From: Helianthus annuus | Taxonomy: Eukaryota; Streptophyta; Magnoliopsida; Asterales; Asteraceae | Reading direction: 5' to 3' | DNA length: 64,000 bases | Assembly (NCBI RefSeq): GCF_002127325.2 | Contig: NC_035443.2 | Coordinates: 29,683,090-29,747,089 of the forward strand | Notes under the pieces: model-generated | Told to the model about the DNA's origin: nothing | Databases searched by the model: none | Seen by the model: the letters and a program-made list of their open reading frames with translations, nothing else | Program-made: the position numbers and the translations under genes | Shown: in pieces, positions 19,245 to 34,868 of the stretch | How the letters are laid out: each line of letters begins with the position of its first letter | Numbering within the stretch: position 1 is the stretch's first letter

Positions 19245-22114
19245 TCCCAGTTCCAAGTCGTGCGTAGTGTAGTTTCTTTCGTGCGTCTTAAGTTGTCGAG
19301 AAGCGTAGGCAATAACTTTCTCGCGTTGCATCAATACGCAACCGAGCCCATGGATAGACGCATCGCAGTAAACCACAAAGTCGTCAGTGCCTTCAGGCAA
19401 CGAGAGAATAGGAGCACTACAAAGGTTATCCTTTAGCCTTTGAAAAGCGGATTCGTGAGCTTCATTCCACTTGTAAGCAATACCTTTCTGAGTGAGAGTC
19501 GTGAGGGGTTGAGCAATCTTTGAGAATTCCTTGATGAATCTGCGGTAGTATCCTGCCAATCCCAAGAATTGGCGAACTTTGGTTGGAGTCTTGGGCGTAG
19601 GCCAATTCTTTATCGAGTCGATCTTAGCGGGGTCGACGTGAATCCCGTCCTTATTGACCACGTGCCCAAGGAAATGAACCTCTCGAAGCCAGAAGTCACA
19701 TTTCGAGAATTTGGCGTACAATTGTTCATTGCGTAAGAGTTCGAGGATAAGGCGTAGGTGTTGTTCATGCTCTTCTTGACTTTTCGAGTAGATCAGGATG
19801 TCGTCGATAAACACAATCACGAATTTGTCGAGGTAAGGCTTGCACACTCGGTTCATGAGATCCATAAAAACCGCAGGTGCGTTAGTCATCCCGAAAGGCA
19901 TGACGAGGAACTCGTAATGACCATAACGAGTCGTGAACGCAGTTTTGGAGATGTCTTCATTACGAACTCTCAGCTGATGATAACCTGATCGCATGTCAAT
20001 CTTAGAATAGTAGCTCGATCCTTGCAACTGATCGAACAGGTCGTCGATGCGCGGGAGAGGGTAACGATTCTTGATGGTAACCTTGTTCAGCTCACGATAG
20101 TCGATGCACATTCGAAATGTGCCATCCTTCTTCTTCACGAAGAGTACTGGTGCTCCCCAGGGTGATGAACTAGGACGGATAAATCCTTTATCCAATAGTT
20201 CCTGTAATTGTGTAGAGAGTTCCTTCAGTTCTGCAGGGGCTAGTCGATAGGGCGCACGAGCTATGGGCGCTGCTCCGGGGGCTAGCTCGATTTGGAATTC
20301 GACCTGACGGTGGGGAGGGAGTCCAGGTAGTTCCTCAGGAAATACCTCGGGGTAGTCACGTACTACTGGAAAATCTTCAATCCTCTTTTCCTTTTCGTGT
20401 GTGTTGGTGACAAGTGCTAAGATAGCGGTGTGCCCTTTTTGTAAACACTTCTGGGCTTTTAGAAGCGAGATAATGCCTGTGACTTCTCCGCCTTTGTTAC
20501 CTTGAACGATGAGGGGTTTGCCAAAACGGCGAGGAATACGAACTGCTTTCTCTTGACAGAGGATCTCAGCGCGATGTTTGGACAACCAATCCATACCGAT
20601 GACGACGTCGAAGCTTCCAAGCTTGACAGGGAAAAGATCGATACTAAATGTCTGACCGGACAATTCTAGCTTGCAGTCGTGAATCGCGTGCGAGGCCTCG
20701 ATGTTTCTACCATTGGCTATCTCGACAATGTGCTTAGAACTTAATAATGCAGGTGGGTGCTTAAGCTTCTTACTAATACGTAGGGATACATAACTAGCGT
20801 CGGCTCCAGAATCAAATAACACAGAAACATAACGATCATCAAGTAGGAACTTACCCGCGACGACGTTGGGGTCATTCCTTGCCTCTCCAGCTCCAATCAC
20901 AAAAGCTCTTCCTCTCGCACCATTTCCCGCATTGTTGTTTTGATCATTGTTCCCAGCTCCCTGGTTGTTGTTGCAATTCTGGTTTAGTTCAGGGAAATCC
21001 TTTCGCATGTGCCCTGTTGCCCCACATTTGTAACATCCGCGGTTGTTTCCCTGCTGCTGTTGCTGTTGGGGTTGTTGTTGATTTTGCCTAGCCGGAAACT
21101 GACTCCTACAGTCCTTGGCTTCATGCCCCAACTTGTTGCATCGCTGGCACTGACCCTTGTTACATGCCCCATTGTGGTGCCTGTTACACTTGTTGCACTT
21201 AGGGTAGCTTCCCCGATAGCCACCCTGTTGCTGAGGGCCTTTGTTGTTTTCGGTTTTCCTTTGCTGGGCTGGGGCCTGAGTAGAGTTAGCATCCTTGCCC
21301 TGATTTCCATCCCACTTTCGTTTGCCATCACTAGAAGTTCCTTCCGTAACACTGATCCTCTTGGGCAACTTGCCCTCCTCCACAGCCTGGTTGGTGAGTT
21401 TGTGGGCAAGACGGACCACGGGCTGTATGGTATCGAGGTTGGCCGAGGTCACATGGCTCCGGATTTCTGGGACCAAGCCTTTGATGTACAATTCGATCCT
21501 TCGATACATGGGTCGGGACATGTTTGGGCAAAGTGCAGCGTAGTCGTTGGACAGCTTGGTGTAGGTCTCTATCTCTGACCCAACCATCTTGAGACCATAG
21601 TACTCGTCCTCGAGTTTGTGGATGTCATCCCTGTGACAATACTCTTCCTTGATCATATCCTTGAAATCTTCCCATGCAGTGGCATTAGCAGTCTCTAAAC
21701 CAAGCATTTGGATTTGCGCTTTCCACCACGAAAGCGCGCTTCCCTCAAGAGTACCAGTGGCAAACTTTACCCAATTAGCAGGGGGACATTCGCAGACAGC
21801 AAAGACAGCTTCGACCTTCTCGATCCAATGCAGAAGACCTATGGCACCCTCAGTGCCATTGAAAGGAAGAGGCTTGCAATCCATGAAGGTCTTGAAAGTA
21901 CAAACACGTGGTTGCACAGGCGCATGCTGACCTGTTGTGAGAAGTGATGCGAATAGGTTTAGAGGTGAAAAGACGATGCGGCGGTAGGATCTAAACAACC
22001 TAAAACAACGAGCTTACCTCCAGGGTGAGCTGCGAAAGCTGCAGCCACCGTGTTGATCAGGTTAGTGAACTGAGCCTGAGTCATGTTGACGTTTCCTCGT
22101 CCGCGTCCACTCAT
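19245..22114 (-). pseudogene. Element A gag-pol, first part (gag, PR, RT and start of RNase H), with a putative gag intron
   Basis: ATG at 22114-22112 opens MSGRGRGNVNMTQAQFTNL. As in element C a GT-AG stretch (21932-22017, 86 nt) can be removed to join exon 22018-22114 in frame to 21931 downward ([19 protein letters not shown]). Then come gag core, knuckles ([26 protein letters not shown], and a third whose last Cys is Phe near 20995), protease ([12 protein letters not shown]), RT ([10 protein letters not shown]) and RNase H up to THDLELGAV. There B enters and adds a short LTR-encoded tail. This half has no internal stop: gag and pol are one frame with no counterpart of the TAA in C. Confidence 0.9.
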
Positions 22115-22405
22115 TGTCTTCATAACCAGAAAACATAGTATGAGTGTGATGTCGTAGTATAGCGAGAATGAGATAGAAGACGGGAGGCGCATCTATCTAA
22201 TTAGGCAAACTAGTACGTATAGCAGAGTGGAAAGCATAAGACCAACAAGCAAGTAGACACGGGTCCGAGCTATGAGGTCAGATAAATCGAGTCTTGCACT
22301 TGGAGTGTAGTGTCGTCACGAGTCACGGGTTATAGTCTGGTTTTTTCTCAAAAAGATTTTTCCCCCCTTTTTTTAAAAAAAAAAACCGAGTTCACTATAA
22401 CCAAT
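22115..22405 (-). other. Element A leader
   Basis: Untranslated region between primer site and gag. It contains an AT/T-rich run at 22340-22385. I see no gene. Confidence 0.6.
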
Positions 22406-22418
22406 GGCTCTGATACCA
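22406..22418 (-). other. Element A primer-binding site (tRNA-iMet)
   Basis: TGGTATCAGAGCC on the minus strand, three bases from the LTR, the same as in element C. Confidence 0.92.
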
Positions 22419-23514
22419 ATCTGTCACACCCCCAAAATCCACCTGCGGAGTATCATCCGCTTGAGGGCGTGACTGACCAGGATCCAGCCACCAATTATAC
22501 TGAGCATTGATTAATAGCAAAATTATTCACCAACCAAAGTAGTTAGTAAACATCACAGTTTAAGTTCGATAATCAGTTTAGATAAACAGCGGAAGCATAA
22601 TCCAAATAGTTTTAAAGACAGGTTCATAGTTCAAGATAATTAAAACCCAACACGCGGGTTTTGACGACCACTACACGTTCCCAAGCTGCGAGCTCCTGAG
22701 TCACTGGTTACCTGCAAAGCATGCAGTAAGGTGTCAACAATAATGTTGAGCGAGTTCACTAGTTGTCCAGTTTTTAGTTACCAAAAACTTGTTTCACCAG
22801 TTAATTTATCCGTTTATACATGCCATGGGGAGCTACCCCAAAAGTAAGCGACTAAACTGTTTTTCCAATACCGAATACTAGGTAACCGTATGTTTCCGTA
22901 GAATGCCCCGATGTCAATGTTCTATCATCATTGACGGATGCCTGAGTCCATTAGTTCACTCCCGATCCCATACACGGGCACGGTGTGAGGTTGGTAAGAC
23001 CTAAATAGCGCTATAACCTAATAACCCGTTCGCCTGGCCCCGGCGACTAATCGGTATTATGTAGTAGGGACTTGAGTGATAGAGTTTCGTTTAGTGCTGT
23101 TTGTTGCAATCCGTATAAACAGTAATTAACTAAAGGTTCCCAATAACATGGGAAGAAAAGTAAGTTGTATCCCTCATAAGGGGATAGCGTTGTTTTTAGT
23201 TCCGTTTCCCAAACCACCGGGAACGCATGCTTTAAGTTGTGAACTCACCTTGGGTTGCTCGGTAGATTATTTACTCGGTCAATCACGTTGGTCACCACGT
23301 CCTAGCATGGTTACCAATATAGGTCAAGTTTGGGGTACAGTAATCACGTATATCATACACGTATTAAACACATAGGATGCATACAATTATACATTGGGTT
23401 ATTGGGCCGGCCCTAACATTTGCACAATCATACAGAATTTCAGCAACACATAGTCCAGTCAAACAGGTAGCCCAAACAAAACACATTGTGGCCCAATAAC
23501 CAAAGTAGGCCGCC

Positions 23515-23765
23515 CAGTCGAGACAAGGCGGTCTCGACTCGAGAACGCACGGTCTCGAGTCGCAACCAGGAGATCTCGTGTTATCATGTTTTGGTCTCGA
23601 GTGGTGCCGGTTAGGAGTCGCAACCTCAGAGGCCTCGAGTCCAGTCTCGAGTCGAGATCATGAAGTCTCAAGTCGAGACCTTGCCGGTCTCGAGTCCCTG
23701 AAGTCCGTCTCGAGTTGTCATGAAGTGGTCTCGAGTCGTAACCGAGGTTCTCGACTCGCAACCCC
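23515..23765 (-). repeat. GGTCTCGAGTC / GAGTCGCAACC motif cluster in the element A LTR
   Basis: More than ten CTCGAG-centred or GAGTCG-centred 10- to 11-mers in both orientations within 250 bp, the same two motif types as in element C but in a different order. Confidence 0.7.
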
Positions 23766-24474
23766 GGATACGTGCACAAGAATCCTTCTAGAACCTGTCC
23801 AATTGTACTATCCAATAGAATTGCATAATCGTGATTTGGTGTACTATCCAATAAAACCACACAAACATGTTCCTTTGTCTGTTTTATTACCAAATCAGAT
23901 CAAATAATAACAATTTGAAATGTTTTTGGTGGTCTTCAAGCTGTTCATCAAGCATATTCAACAATTCAGCTAACATATATTCCTTGGTTCAAAAACACAT
24001 CTACAACACATAACATGAGATTTATGAACAGAATCATGTGACATATAAGACAATCATTAAACACAATATTTGCCCTATTTTATCATCATAAATCGGATGG
24101 TAACAATCATCATCAAACATTCTAAGCACAATAGTTCACATTTCATTCATCATTTAACCAATCAAGCAAATTAAACCCTTATTCACAAAAATGCCTAACG
24201 AGCATCTAAACAAAATACTAACCGATTGATTTATACTTAACTTATCATCTATTTTTAACCAAACAACTATAAGGCACTAACCGGTTAGAAGAATCAATGA
24301 ACCAACTTCCGAGTGATGGTATCGAGCTTGATCCGAGAGTCTTGGTTGAATCCGAGAGAAGGAAATGAGAGGAGGTTTGATGCTTGATTGCTAGGGTTTA
24401 AGGTTTTCTAGAGAGAGAGAGAGAGTGAGGATGAAGTGAGAGAGAGTGTAAAGGAGAAAGTGTGAGGGTTTGGG

Positions 24475-24484
24475 TTTATATATA
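24475..24484 (-). promoter_or_regulatory. Element A LTR TATA box
   Basis: TATATATAAACCC on the element strand, followed by CTCACACTTTCTCC and a long CT run at 24413-24426, typical of a transcription start with a CT-rich leader. Confidence 0.6.
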
Positions 24485-24748
24485 ACAAAAGGTGCACCCT
24501 AAAGGTTTCCGAGTGGGCTAAGGGGAGGTTGCGGCCCAACCGTTCACTGTTTACTCGAGGCCGAGTGGTATCGAGTCGTGGTTTGGTGGTCTCGGCTCAC
24601 CCCTACTCTTATATATATATATATATATACACAACCTATACACAACATCGACACATCGCACGTCAAGATAAATCACAGTTTTCATTTAATATTAAGTACA
24701 TGCCAATACAATACAAAATGGTTGCTCGGGAAGACCCAGAGTGTCACA

Positions 24749-24857
24749 TATGTGTTCACCATTTTCGTCCTTGACCACTTGAATGTCGGCCTTCTTAGGC
24801 ACAACTTGGGTAGAACTTACCCAAGCACTATCCGAAATAGGATAGATAATTCCTGCA
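24749..24857 (-). pseudogene. Element D pol fragment: start of reverse transcriptase
   Basis: Minus-strand reading gives AGIIYPISDSAWVSSTQVVP then KKADIQVVKDENGEHI, the Athila RT entry segment. It continues directly from LDA at 29367 once the CACTA element and one GCA duplication are removed. It is cut at 24748 by element A. Confidence 0.9.
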
Positions 24858-24865
24858 AAGTGACA

Positions 24866-25260
24866 ATCTGAGACTAACCTATCAGGGACTAATCAATCAG
24901 TTTCGGACACGTAACATTAGGGACTGATTTTTCAGTTACTGGTTATACTAGGGACTGACTTTTATACGACTAATATTAGTGACTAATAATCAGTCGCTAA
25001 TATTTTTCCATCTCATATGAGACTAAATTTCAGTGACAAATATGTCCAGATGATACAAGGTTTTGGAGGAAACCATTTTCGTGACTGAATTTTAGTCCCA
25101 AGTACATTCCATTTGTAATGCAAAATGGCATAAATGTATTAGCAACTGATCTTCAGTCTCTAATACGTGGGGAACTTATTAGAGACTAAAAATTAGTTCT
25201 TAATATTCCCAAAAGTATATGTAATTAGGGATAGATATTCAGTCTTTAAGGCCTTATATT
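24866..25260. repeat. CACTA left subterminal repeats
   Basis: Irregular copies of a GGGACTGA-TTTT-TCAGTCNCTAAT unit in both orientations, spaced 30-60 bases. The mirror set is at 28830-29350. Confidence 0.75.
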
Positions 25261-27088
<1,828 letters not shown>

Positions 27089-27096
27089 TATGACAC

Positions 27097-27610
27097 TAGG
27101 GGTGCAAATGAGCTTGAGCTTGTTTAATTTATGAAAGTTGAGGGCATGTTTGGCTAAGCTTTTTGAAACAACTTATTGACATATTGGCTTTTTGGAAAAG
27201 TTAGTATAGAGTGACTTTTTAGAAAAGTCATTTTCCCCTCACATACAAGCTCATTGCCAAACATTATCTAGAGCTTATAACTTTTTAAAAAGCCAACAAG
27301 TCAATAAGTTATTTCAAAAAACTTAGCCAAACATGCCCGGAGCTTGGCTCGTTAATATTTATTAAATTTAATCATTATTTATGTATATGTTAGTTATTTT
27401 TTCATAAATTTTCAAATAGAAATTTTAGTTATTTAAATATATATATATACACATGTACATATAATATATTAATTAAATGTTATATAAATATTGGGTTCGT
27501 TTAGGCTCATGAGTCGGCTCGAGCTTGTTGAAGCCATACTCGTTTTTTTTAGGTTTTTTTCGAGCCAAGCTTGAGTATTTTGTGAGTAGCTCGGCTTGTT
27601 TGCACCCCTA
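27097..27610. mobile_element. hAT-like MITE nested in the CACTA element
   Basis: Ends TAGGGGTGCAAAT and TTTGCACCCCTA are inverted repeats. The flanks TATGACAC (27089-27096) and GATGACAC (27611-27618) match at 7 of 8 bases, an 8 bp duplication of hAT type. The interior is AT-rich with no ORF. It contains another MITE. Confidence 0.8.
27142..27338. mobile_element. Second MITE nested inside the first
   Basis: 197 bp with long inverted ends: GGGCATGTTTGGCTAAGC and GCCAAACATGCCC. The next bases also pair (AACAACTTATTGAC with GTCAATAAGTTATTT). I could not settle a target duplication. Confidence 0.75.
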
Positions 27611-27618
27611 GATGACAC

Positions 27619-28829
<1,211 letters not shown>

Positions 28830-29366
28830 TGTCTCTAAAAACCATACCTGGGACTAAATTGGCATGGTATTTGAGATTAATTTTTAGTCCCTAAAAAACA
28901 TATTAAAAACTAAAGTGACGTGGTATCACGGACTGGTGATCAGTTTCTGAAACATATTATTAGGGGCTGAATTCACATGAAATCAGAAACTTAATGAAGA
29001 GCTTTAAGGACAAAATAAACATAGTTTAAAACTGATTATCAGTCTTTAAAAAAACGTGTTGGGGACTAAAATATCGTCGTATCAGATACTAATATTCAGT
29101 CACAAAAAATATGTATCAGGGACTAAAATGACAAGGAACCAAGGAAGAAATTTAGGACTGAATTTTATATATCAAAGACTGATTGCTAGTCTTTGTTGGT
29201 GTCGCACAATGGGGACTGATTTTTAGTTACTAAAGCCACCATCTAGGACTAGGTATCCGTCACTGACTGGGGACTGGCGAAATCAGTCCCGGATAACCAT
29301 TAGGTACTGATTGGGGAGAATCAGAGACTATTTTTTCAGTCCCCATTACCCTTCTTTTTTGTAGTG

Positions 29367-29797
29367 GCATCCAACCATTTAATTACCTCCTTTTTTACCA
29401 CTTCCCTTAGGTTCGGATTTAATCTTCGTTGTGCTTCCCTTGTTGGTTTTGCATCTTCGGTGGTGATGATCTTGTGCATGACGATTGATGGACTAATTCC
29501 TTTTAAATCGGAAATCGTCCATCCGATAGCTACTTTGTTCGCTTTCAAGACTTCCAATAGAGCTTGTTCTTGTGCCATCTCCAAATTAGAGGCAATAATG
29601 ATCGGTAGAGTGTCATTATCCCCTAAAAATGCATACTTCAAGTGGCTTGGTAAGTCTTTGAGCTCCAACCTTGGTGGTTCTTCCAATGATGGTTTTGTAT
29701 CCGAATTTATTTCCACCGGCAAGCTTTCAAAATGATGGGTCCATGGCGGTCGACCCTCCTTCAATGCCATAGCATCTTGTTTCTCCTCTTCAAACAC
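29367..29797 (-). pseudogene. Element D protease-RT spacer and start of RT
   Basis: Reads PPRLELKDLPSHLKYAFLGD, ILKANKVAIGWTISDLKGI-like text, KPTREAQRRLNPNLREVVKK and EVIKWLDA, the standard run into RT in Athila-type pol. It is cut after LDA by the CACTA insertion. The frame differs from the upstream protease ORF, so a frameshift lies near 29800. Confidence 0.88.
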
Positions 29798-30585
29798 ACA
29801 TATCTAGCATGTACCTGTTCAAAAAAATCACAGACACACATATCCATGCTATCCTCCTCATACTCATGCGGGTTGCATCCGTCGACTAAATCTGCCATGA
29901 AACACTCATCAACACCATTAGAGTTAGAATTGTTAGTAAAAACATTCAATCTCATTTTTCGATTTCCAAAAGTCATGTCGACTGTACCAAATCTACAATC
30001 GATCACGGCATGCGCGGTGCTCAAAAATGGCCGACCCAAAATAACATTTTGTTGTTGTTTCGGGTCCGCGGATGAGTAGTCTAAGACTAAAAAGTCAACC
30101 GGGTAATAAAACTCATCAATTTTCACTATTACATCTTGAACCATCCCCTGGGGTAGCTTATGAGAAAAATCGGCTAACACAACCATTGTCTCTACCCTTG
30201 CTAACGGACCAAAGTCATATTGGTCATATAAGCCCCCCGGTAAAATGCTTACTCCGGCTCCAAGATCTAGTAACGCCTTTGACATTTGAAAATTACCAAC
30301 TTGAATATTGATTAATGGCGTACCAGGATCTTGGAGCTTAGGAGGAAGCTCCCCATTCAATATTGCACTAACTTGCCCGGTTAAATCTACATGTTTAGGC
30401 ATCTTTTTCTTTTGTTGCCTTTTTGTGTGCACAATTCTTTCAAAAATTTAGCATAGGCGGCTACTTGTTTTATTGCATCAAGTAATGGAAGATTAACCTT
30501 AACTTGTTTCAAAATGTCCCACAACTCCTCTTTTTGGGGACCCCTTGATGAAATAAAATCTTTCTTACCCGGGTCAAGTAGAGCC
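29761..30585 (-). pseudogene. Element D gag end and aspartic protease
   Basis: Starts at the G insertion with a gag-tail segment (ILKQVKVNLPLLDAIKQVA, YAKFLKELC), then protease: KALLDLGAGVSILPGGLYDQ with the D-L-G-A active site, VDFLVLDY and ILGRPFLSTAHAVIDCRFG. The catalytic Asp is present, unlike in the related domain of B. A frameshift just after the ATG of the visible ORF (30432) and another near 29800 break it. Confidence 0.88.
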
Positions 30586-33500
30586 TGTCACACCCCGACC
30601 AGATAAAACAACAAATCGCGGTGGAAACCTCGGGGAGTGTTGTAACAGAATCATTGTTTCATAACACATGGATTGAAGTTTTGTTTTATTGAATTAAAAG
30701 TATTACATTACATTGAAATTAGAAACAAAATATGAACAAATAGACTTTCATTGTTATCAAGTCACTAAGGCCTCGTCCGTTCCTATGTGAGCATGCATCA
30801 ATATCATTATCAAACATCACCAACTATGGTACCTGAAACACATGTGAAAATACATCAGCATAAAAATGCCGGCGAGTACATAGGATTTTATGTGAGTGTC
30901 AGATTCATGGCTCGTTTACATGTTGCAATACCTTATTAAAAACCTTGCTTTGAAAAGTGTATAGTGTTGCAACATAATTAACCAACTCAAATCAAGTTAG
31001 TTATAGTTTATAAAATCTCGCAGCCATGGTTCTTAACCCAAAACATTTTTTAAGTAAACCCAGATTGTAAATTGTTTTTGTAATAAAACTCGAATGGTTT
31101 ATATTCTTAGAAAAACCTTGTAATATAACCTCGTTTTACTAACCTTTGCCCAAGTGATCTAGGTAACGCAACGATATAAACTCGAATGTGTTAAAAGCAC
31201 TTATATATAGGAAGTATGAGCAGCGTTTCCACCATGCTTTTAACACATTACACCCGCCCCGTTACCTAATCACTTCCCTAACCCAACAGTTCAAACAGTT
31301 TCAAACGGTTCACATTAAACAATCAATTCCAAACGGTTTCACATAAATCAGACAGTTTCAAACGGTTCCAACAGCCCAAATAATGCGCATAGATCTAACA
31401 GCTTCAAACGGTTCAAAATGTAAAACAATGTGTCCATATACTGGATGAGCATATGCAACAAAATGTAATATAGGAAAATCAATGTGCTAGCATGCTAAGT
31501 GAACATACATAGCAAAACATAATGAAATCATGTACTATCTACGTACTAATGAACATAGCAAGTATATGGTATAAAAGCATGAAAAGCACGAAAGTAACAA
31601 GTAAGCACATGTGTTTCACCCCAAAACAATTGAAAACAGTAAAAGAGGGGACTATGTACTCACTTGAGGATGCTTAGAAGCCTTTAATAACAACCAAGCA
31701 AAGCTAGAGGGATCACGGAATCAAACGACACCTAATATAGGTAACTACGTTAATAAACCGGACCTAAATCGGAAGATCGGATAGGATGAGGTTTCATAAA
31801 CCAAATGAGTATTGGAACTCATGTGATATGGTTTAACAAAGCCTACATACTAAATTGAAACCTAACCTGAGGGCTTTCGACCCATTACGACTCGTTTAGG
31901 TAGTTTACGCTACTTTAACGCGTCGTTCGCGTAAAACGCGTTCGGAATGCTTGACTAGTCCTATGACAAGTATTATATGCCTAAAAATATGTTGCATAAT
32001 CAGTTAAGTGACAAAAGTTTAGGTTACATATGATTAAATACCAATTATGCATGAAAAGGGTATTTTGGTCATTTTCCTAAGGCGTATAACTACCTATCAT
32101 ACAATTGCTTAAACTAAGTGACCATAAGGTATGACCTCGGAAGGTTATTCCCTATACAACTATGGTCACTAAACATGCTTGGTCGGATCCTAATGATCGA
32201 CCAAAAGGGTCGAGTTCGAAAGTCTAAGCGGTGGTTTAGACCGCTTGAATTACGACTCTACACAAGCACTAAACTAAAAGTGACGAGCTAAACATGTCAA
32301 AACATGTTTAACTAAGTTAGAAAACAGGTTTTGATATCAAAACAAAGGGTTTTGATACCCAAGAGTAGTTTGGTTGCAAAATACGCAAAAATACGCATTT
32401 TGACCGAAACTACGACTCATCACTACGCCTAATCAACGTGGTAATCAGTAGGTATAGTCACACGGGACTATAACCATCGTGATTACGCTCACGTTGCAAA
32501 GTTCAAACGAACTTTGTGTTGACCAAAGATTGGCCAAAGCAGAAAGTCAAACACTATTTGAATTTCACGCTCGAAAAGCAATAAAAGAACGAAAGAAGCT
32601 TACAAAGGGTCCAAGCTAGGGAGAACTTGATCTATAACACTCAGGTATGAAGCAAAGGCTTCAACTTAGAGCATTGATCATATCAAGGCTGAGTAGAAAT
32701 GAAAGAGGGCTTGGGTTTTTATAGTTTTTGATAAACCGTTAGGATCGTTTCTTGCTAAAGAGGGATTAATCTAGGCCATACACGTGGGCAAATGGTTTTA
32801 GAAACCATGGGGACATGATAAACAAGCTAAAACAAGCCGATGGTATCCAAAACAATGGTTAAAAACCATCAAAACAACTGATTTGGACCAAGTTCAATGT
32901 TTCTGTCTGGTAAGACCTCGCGCCCCACATAAGCATAGGTCTCATCTTACGCGGCCCGCCTAAGACAGTTTCCAGAATTGTCAAATTTGGTCCCTGCACT
33001 TGAAAAACTTGCATTTTGATGCATTTTTGTCACTTTTAAGCCCCGTTAACCCCATTTCAAAGCTCTAATATGATGTTAAAGTATATGGAACTTAAAATAT
33101 GCTCAAAAACATCTCGGATGTCGGTTCGTTTGGTCGTACGGTTGCGTTATTCGGTTAATTACGACGGAAATCGTAACGAACGCAAAAATAATCCAAATTA
33201 AGCGACAAATGGAATTTTATCATGCCAATCACTAAAGTAAAATATTTTAATGATTACATACATTTTTGGATGTCCGGATATATTTAGAACATAACATATG
33301 CGCGAAAATGCAAACTTATGCACTTTTTGACGCTTTTAGTCCTTATAGATCAAATAAGCTTATTTTAGCATACCTAACCCATTAAAGCCTATTTCTAAGC
33401 TATGTAAAGGATATTTAGGGTATGTTTAACTTATGATCAAGTTTTCCGGAATGTTTGATACCATTCGATTCGGTAGACTTTTGCAGTTTGACGCAAATAG

Positions 33501-33804
33501 TCCCTGCTATTGAATAAATTTGATTTCGCCACACCAAACCCTTCAAAACTTATTTCTAAGTTATGTACAGGTTATTTAAGGTATGTTAAGCCTATGTCAC
33601 TGTTCCGAAGCGTTTTTTGCATTAAAATGATTATATTTAGGCATCAGATCGCGTATAACCTTCCAGAAAGCGATTTAAAGCTCGAAATTGAACAAGAATT
33701 GATATGTACAAATGATACACATATTTTTACAAATCCCAAGTATGAAACACAATATTTCATTGATTTAGTATTTGTTTGATGATTAAAATGACACAGATGT
33801 CACA
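30586..33804 (-). mobile_element. Element G: gypsy-type solo LTR
   Basis: 3219 bp between GAGCC duplications (30581-30585 and 33805-33809) inside D gag. On the minus strand it starts TGTGACATCTGTG and ends TCGGGGTGTGACA, like the Tekay-type LTRs of A and C but unrelated in body. No internal coding region, so I call it a solo LTR from recombination. Repeats of CAAACGGTT occur at about 31290-31400. Confidence 0.85.
32715..32724 (-). promoter_or_regulatory. Element G LTR TATA box
   Basis: CTATAAAAAC on the minus strand, followed by CCAAGCCCTCTTTC. It supports minus orientation of the LTR. Confidence 0.55.
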
Positions 33805-34868
33805 GAGCCGAAGGGAATGGGACTTGACTCGGCTCACCTTCATTTTTTTATCCTTTTCATTTTCACCCAACCCCGGTTTTTTAACATTTGTTTCTTTAGA
33901 CACAACCGGTGACACTTTGTCGTCTTCACTTTCATTACCCGTTACATCCTCAACCACCCCTTCAACTAAACACGGTGACAAATTTGCCTTAAACTCTTGG
34001 CCACTGCTTAACACACTAACATGATTAATATTAACATTATTACCTCGTGACGAACTATGGGAAGGACCTACCTTGGTGTCACTAGGAAGTTGACCTTTGT
34101 TCTTCTTCAACTCCGCCACATTGGTTGCTAATTGACCCATTTGGGTTGTTATTGTTTGAAATGCTTTTGTCACGAACTTCATCTTTTTGCATCCGGACTT
34201 CATCAAGTTGATTCTGTTTTTGCATGTCTTGTTGCATTGCCCGAAGCATATCCATAAATTCATTCCCGCTTGATGAAGTTTTACCCGAGCCACTTTGACC
34301 CGTTTGTTGAAACTGCCATTGGTAGCCATAATTATTTCCACCCCGATAGTTACCTTAATTGTATTGTTGGCGAGGTGCAAAATTACCCTGAGCTCCTTGA
34401 AAATTTGGGTTAGCTTGGTTCACCGGGTTCCCGTAACGGAAGTTAGGGTGGTTTCGTAACCCTGGGTGGTATGTGTTCGAATTCATGTTGTAATTTCTAC
34501 CACCCCCTCCTTGCCCTTGCAATGCATTCACCTCTTCATATTGCCCTTCCACTCCTTGGCAATTTTTAGCCGCATGACCTATCTCATTACAAAGTGCACA
34601 AACATCATAAATTTGATTAGAAGTTTTTATATTACCATCGTCTACCGCGTGTACTTGAGTTCGGGTAATGGCCGGTCGTTCTCTCCTTGATGCTTGAGCT
34701 TTTCTTTTTGATGTGACCGCCATTTGCTCCAAAAATTCTCAATTGTCATGCTCGTAATTCGTGCCAAAAGTGCCATTTGTGATAGACATCAAGTCACGAG
34801 CATCTTCGGCACATAACCCCTCATGAAAAGCATTCATCAACTCCCATAGCTCTATCCCATGATGAGGT
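33805..34868 (-). pseudogene. Element D gag, C-terminal part with zinc knuckle
   Basis: From the H insertion down: ELWELMNAFHEGL, a frame change, then VDDGNIKTSNQIYDVCALCN with knuckle CX2CX4HX4C (CALCNEIGHAAKNC) and YHPGLRNHPNFRYGNP. Another frame change follows, then AFQTITTQMGQLATNVAEL and an acidic tail up to the G insertion. At least two frameshifts. The nucleocapsid and linker text is that of Athila Gag. Confidence 0.85.

Larger units (their letters stand above)
1..24748 (-). mobile_element. Element A: Tekay-like chromovirus, 3' LTR truncated by the window edge
   Basis: On the minus strand: 5' LTR 22422-24748, iMet primer site 22406-22418, gag-pol from 22114 downward, then element B inserted at 2087-19239, then the rest of pol to 342, PPT next to 240, and the first 239 bases of the 3' LTR. 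The visible part of the 3' LTR differs from the 5' LTR by a 9 bp duplication near base 10, two substitutions and the length of a TA run, so A is older than B and C. A sits in the pol gene of D: the codons just right of 24748 are Athila reverse transcriptase. The 5 bp target duplication should be TATGT (24749-24753), with its partner outside the window. Confidence 0.92.
22422..24748 (-). repeat. Element A 5' LTR
   Basis: 2327 bp, TGTGACACTC to GGGGTGTGACA on the element strand. It shares layout with the C LTR: a GACTCG motif cluster (23515-23765), a related GGGG/CCCC core, and a TATA box (24475-24484). Overall sequence is well diverged, so A and C are different Tekay families. Confidence 0.92.
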
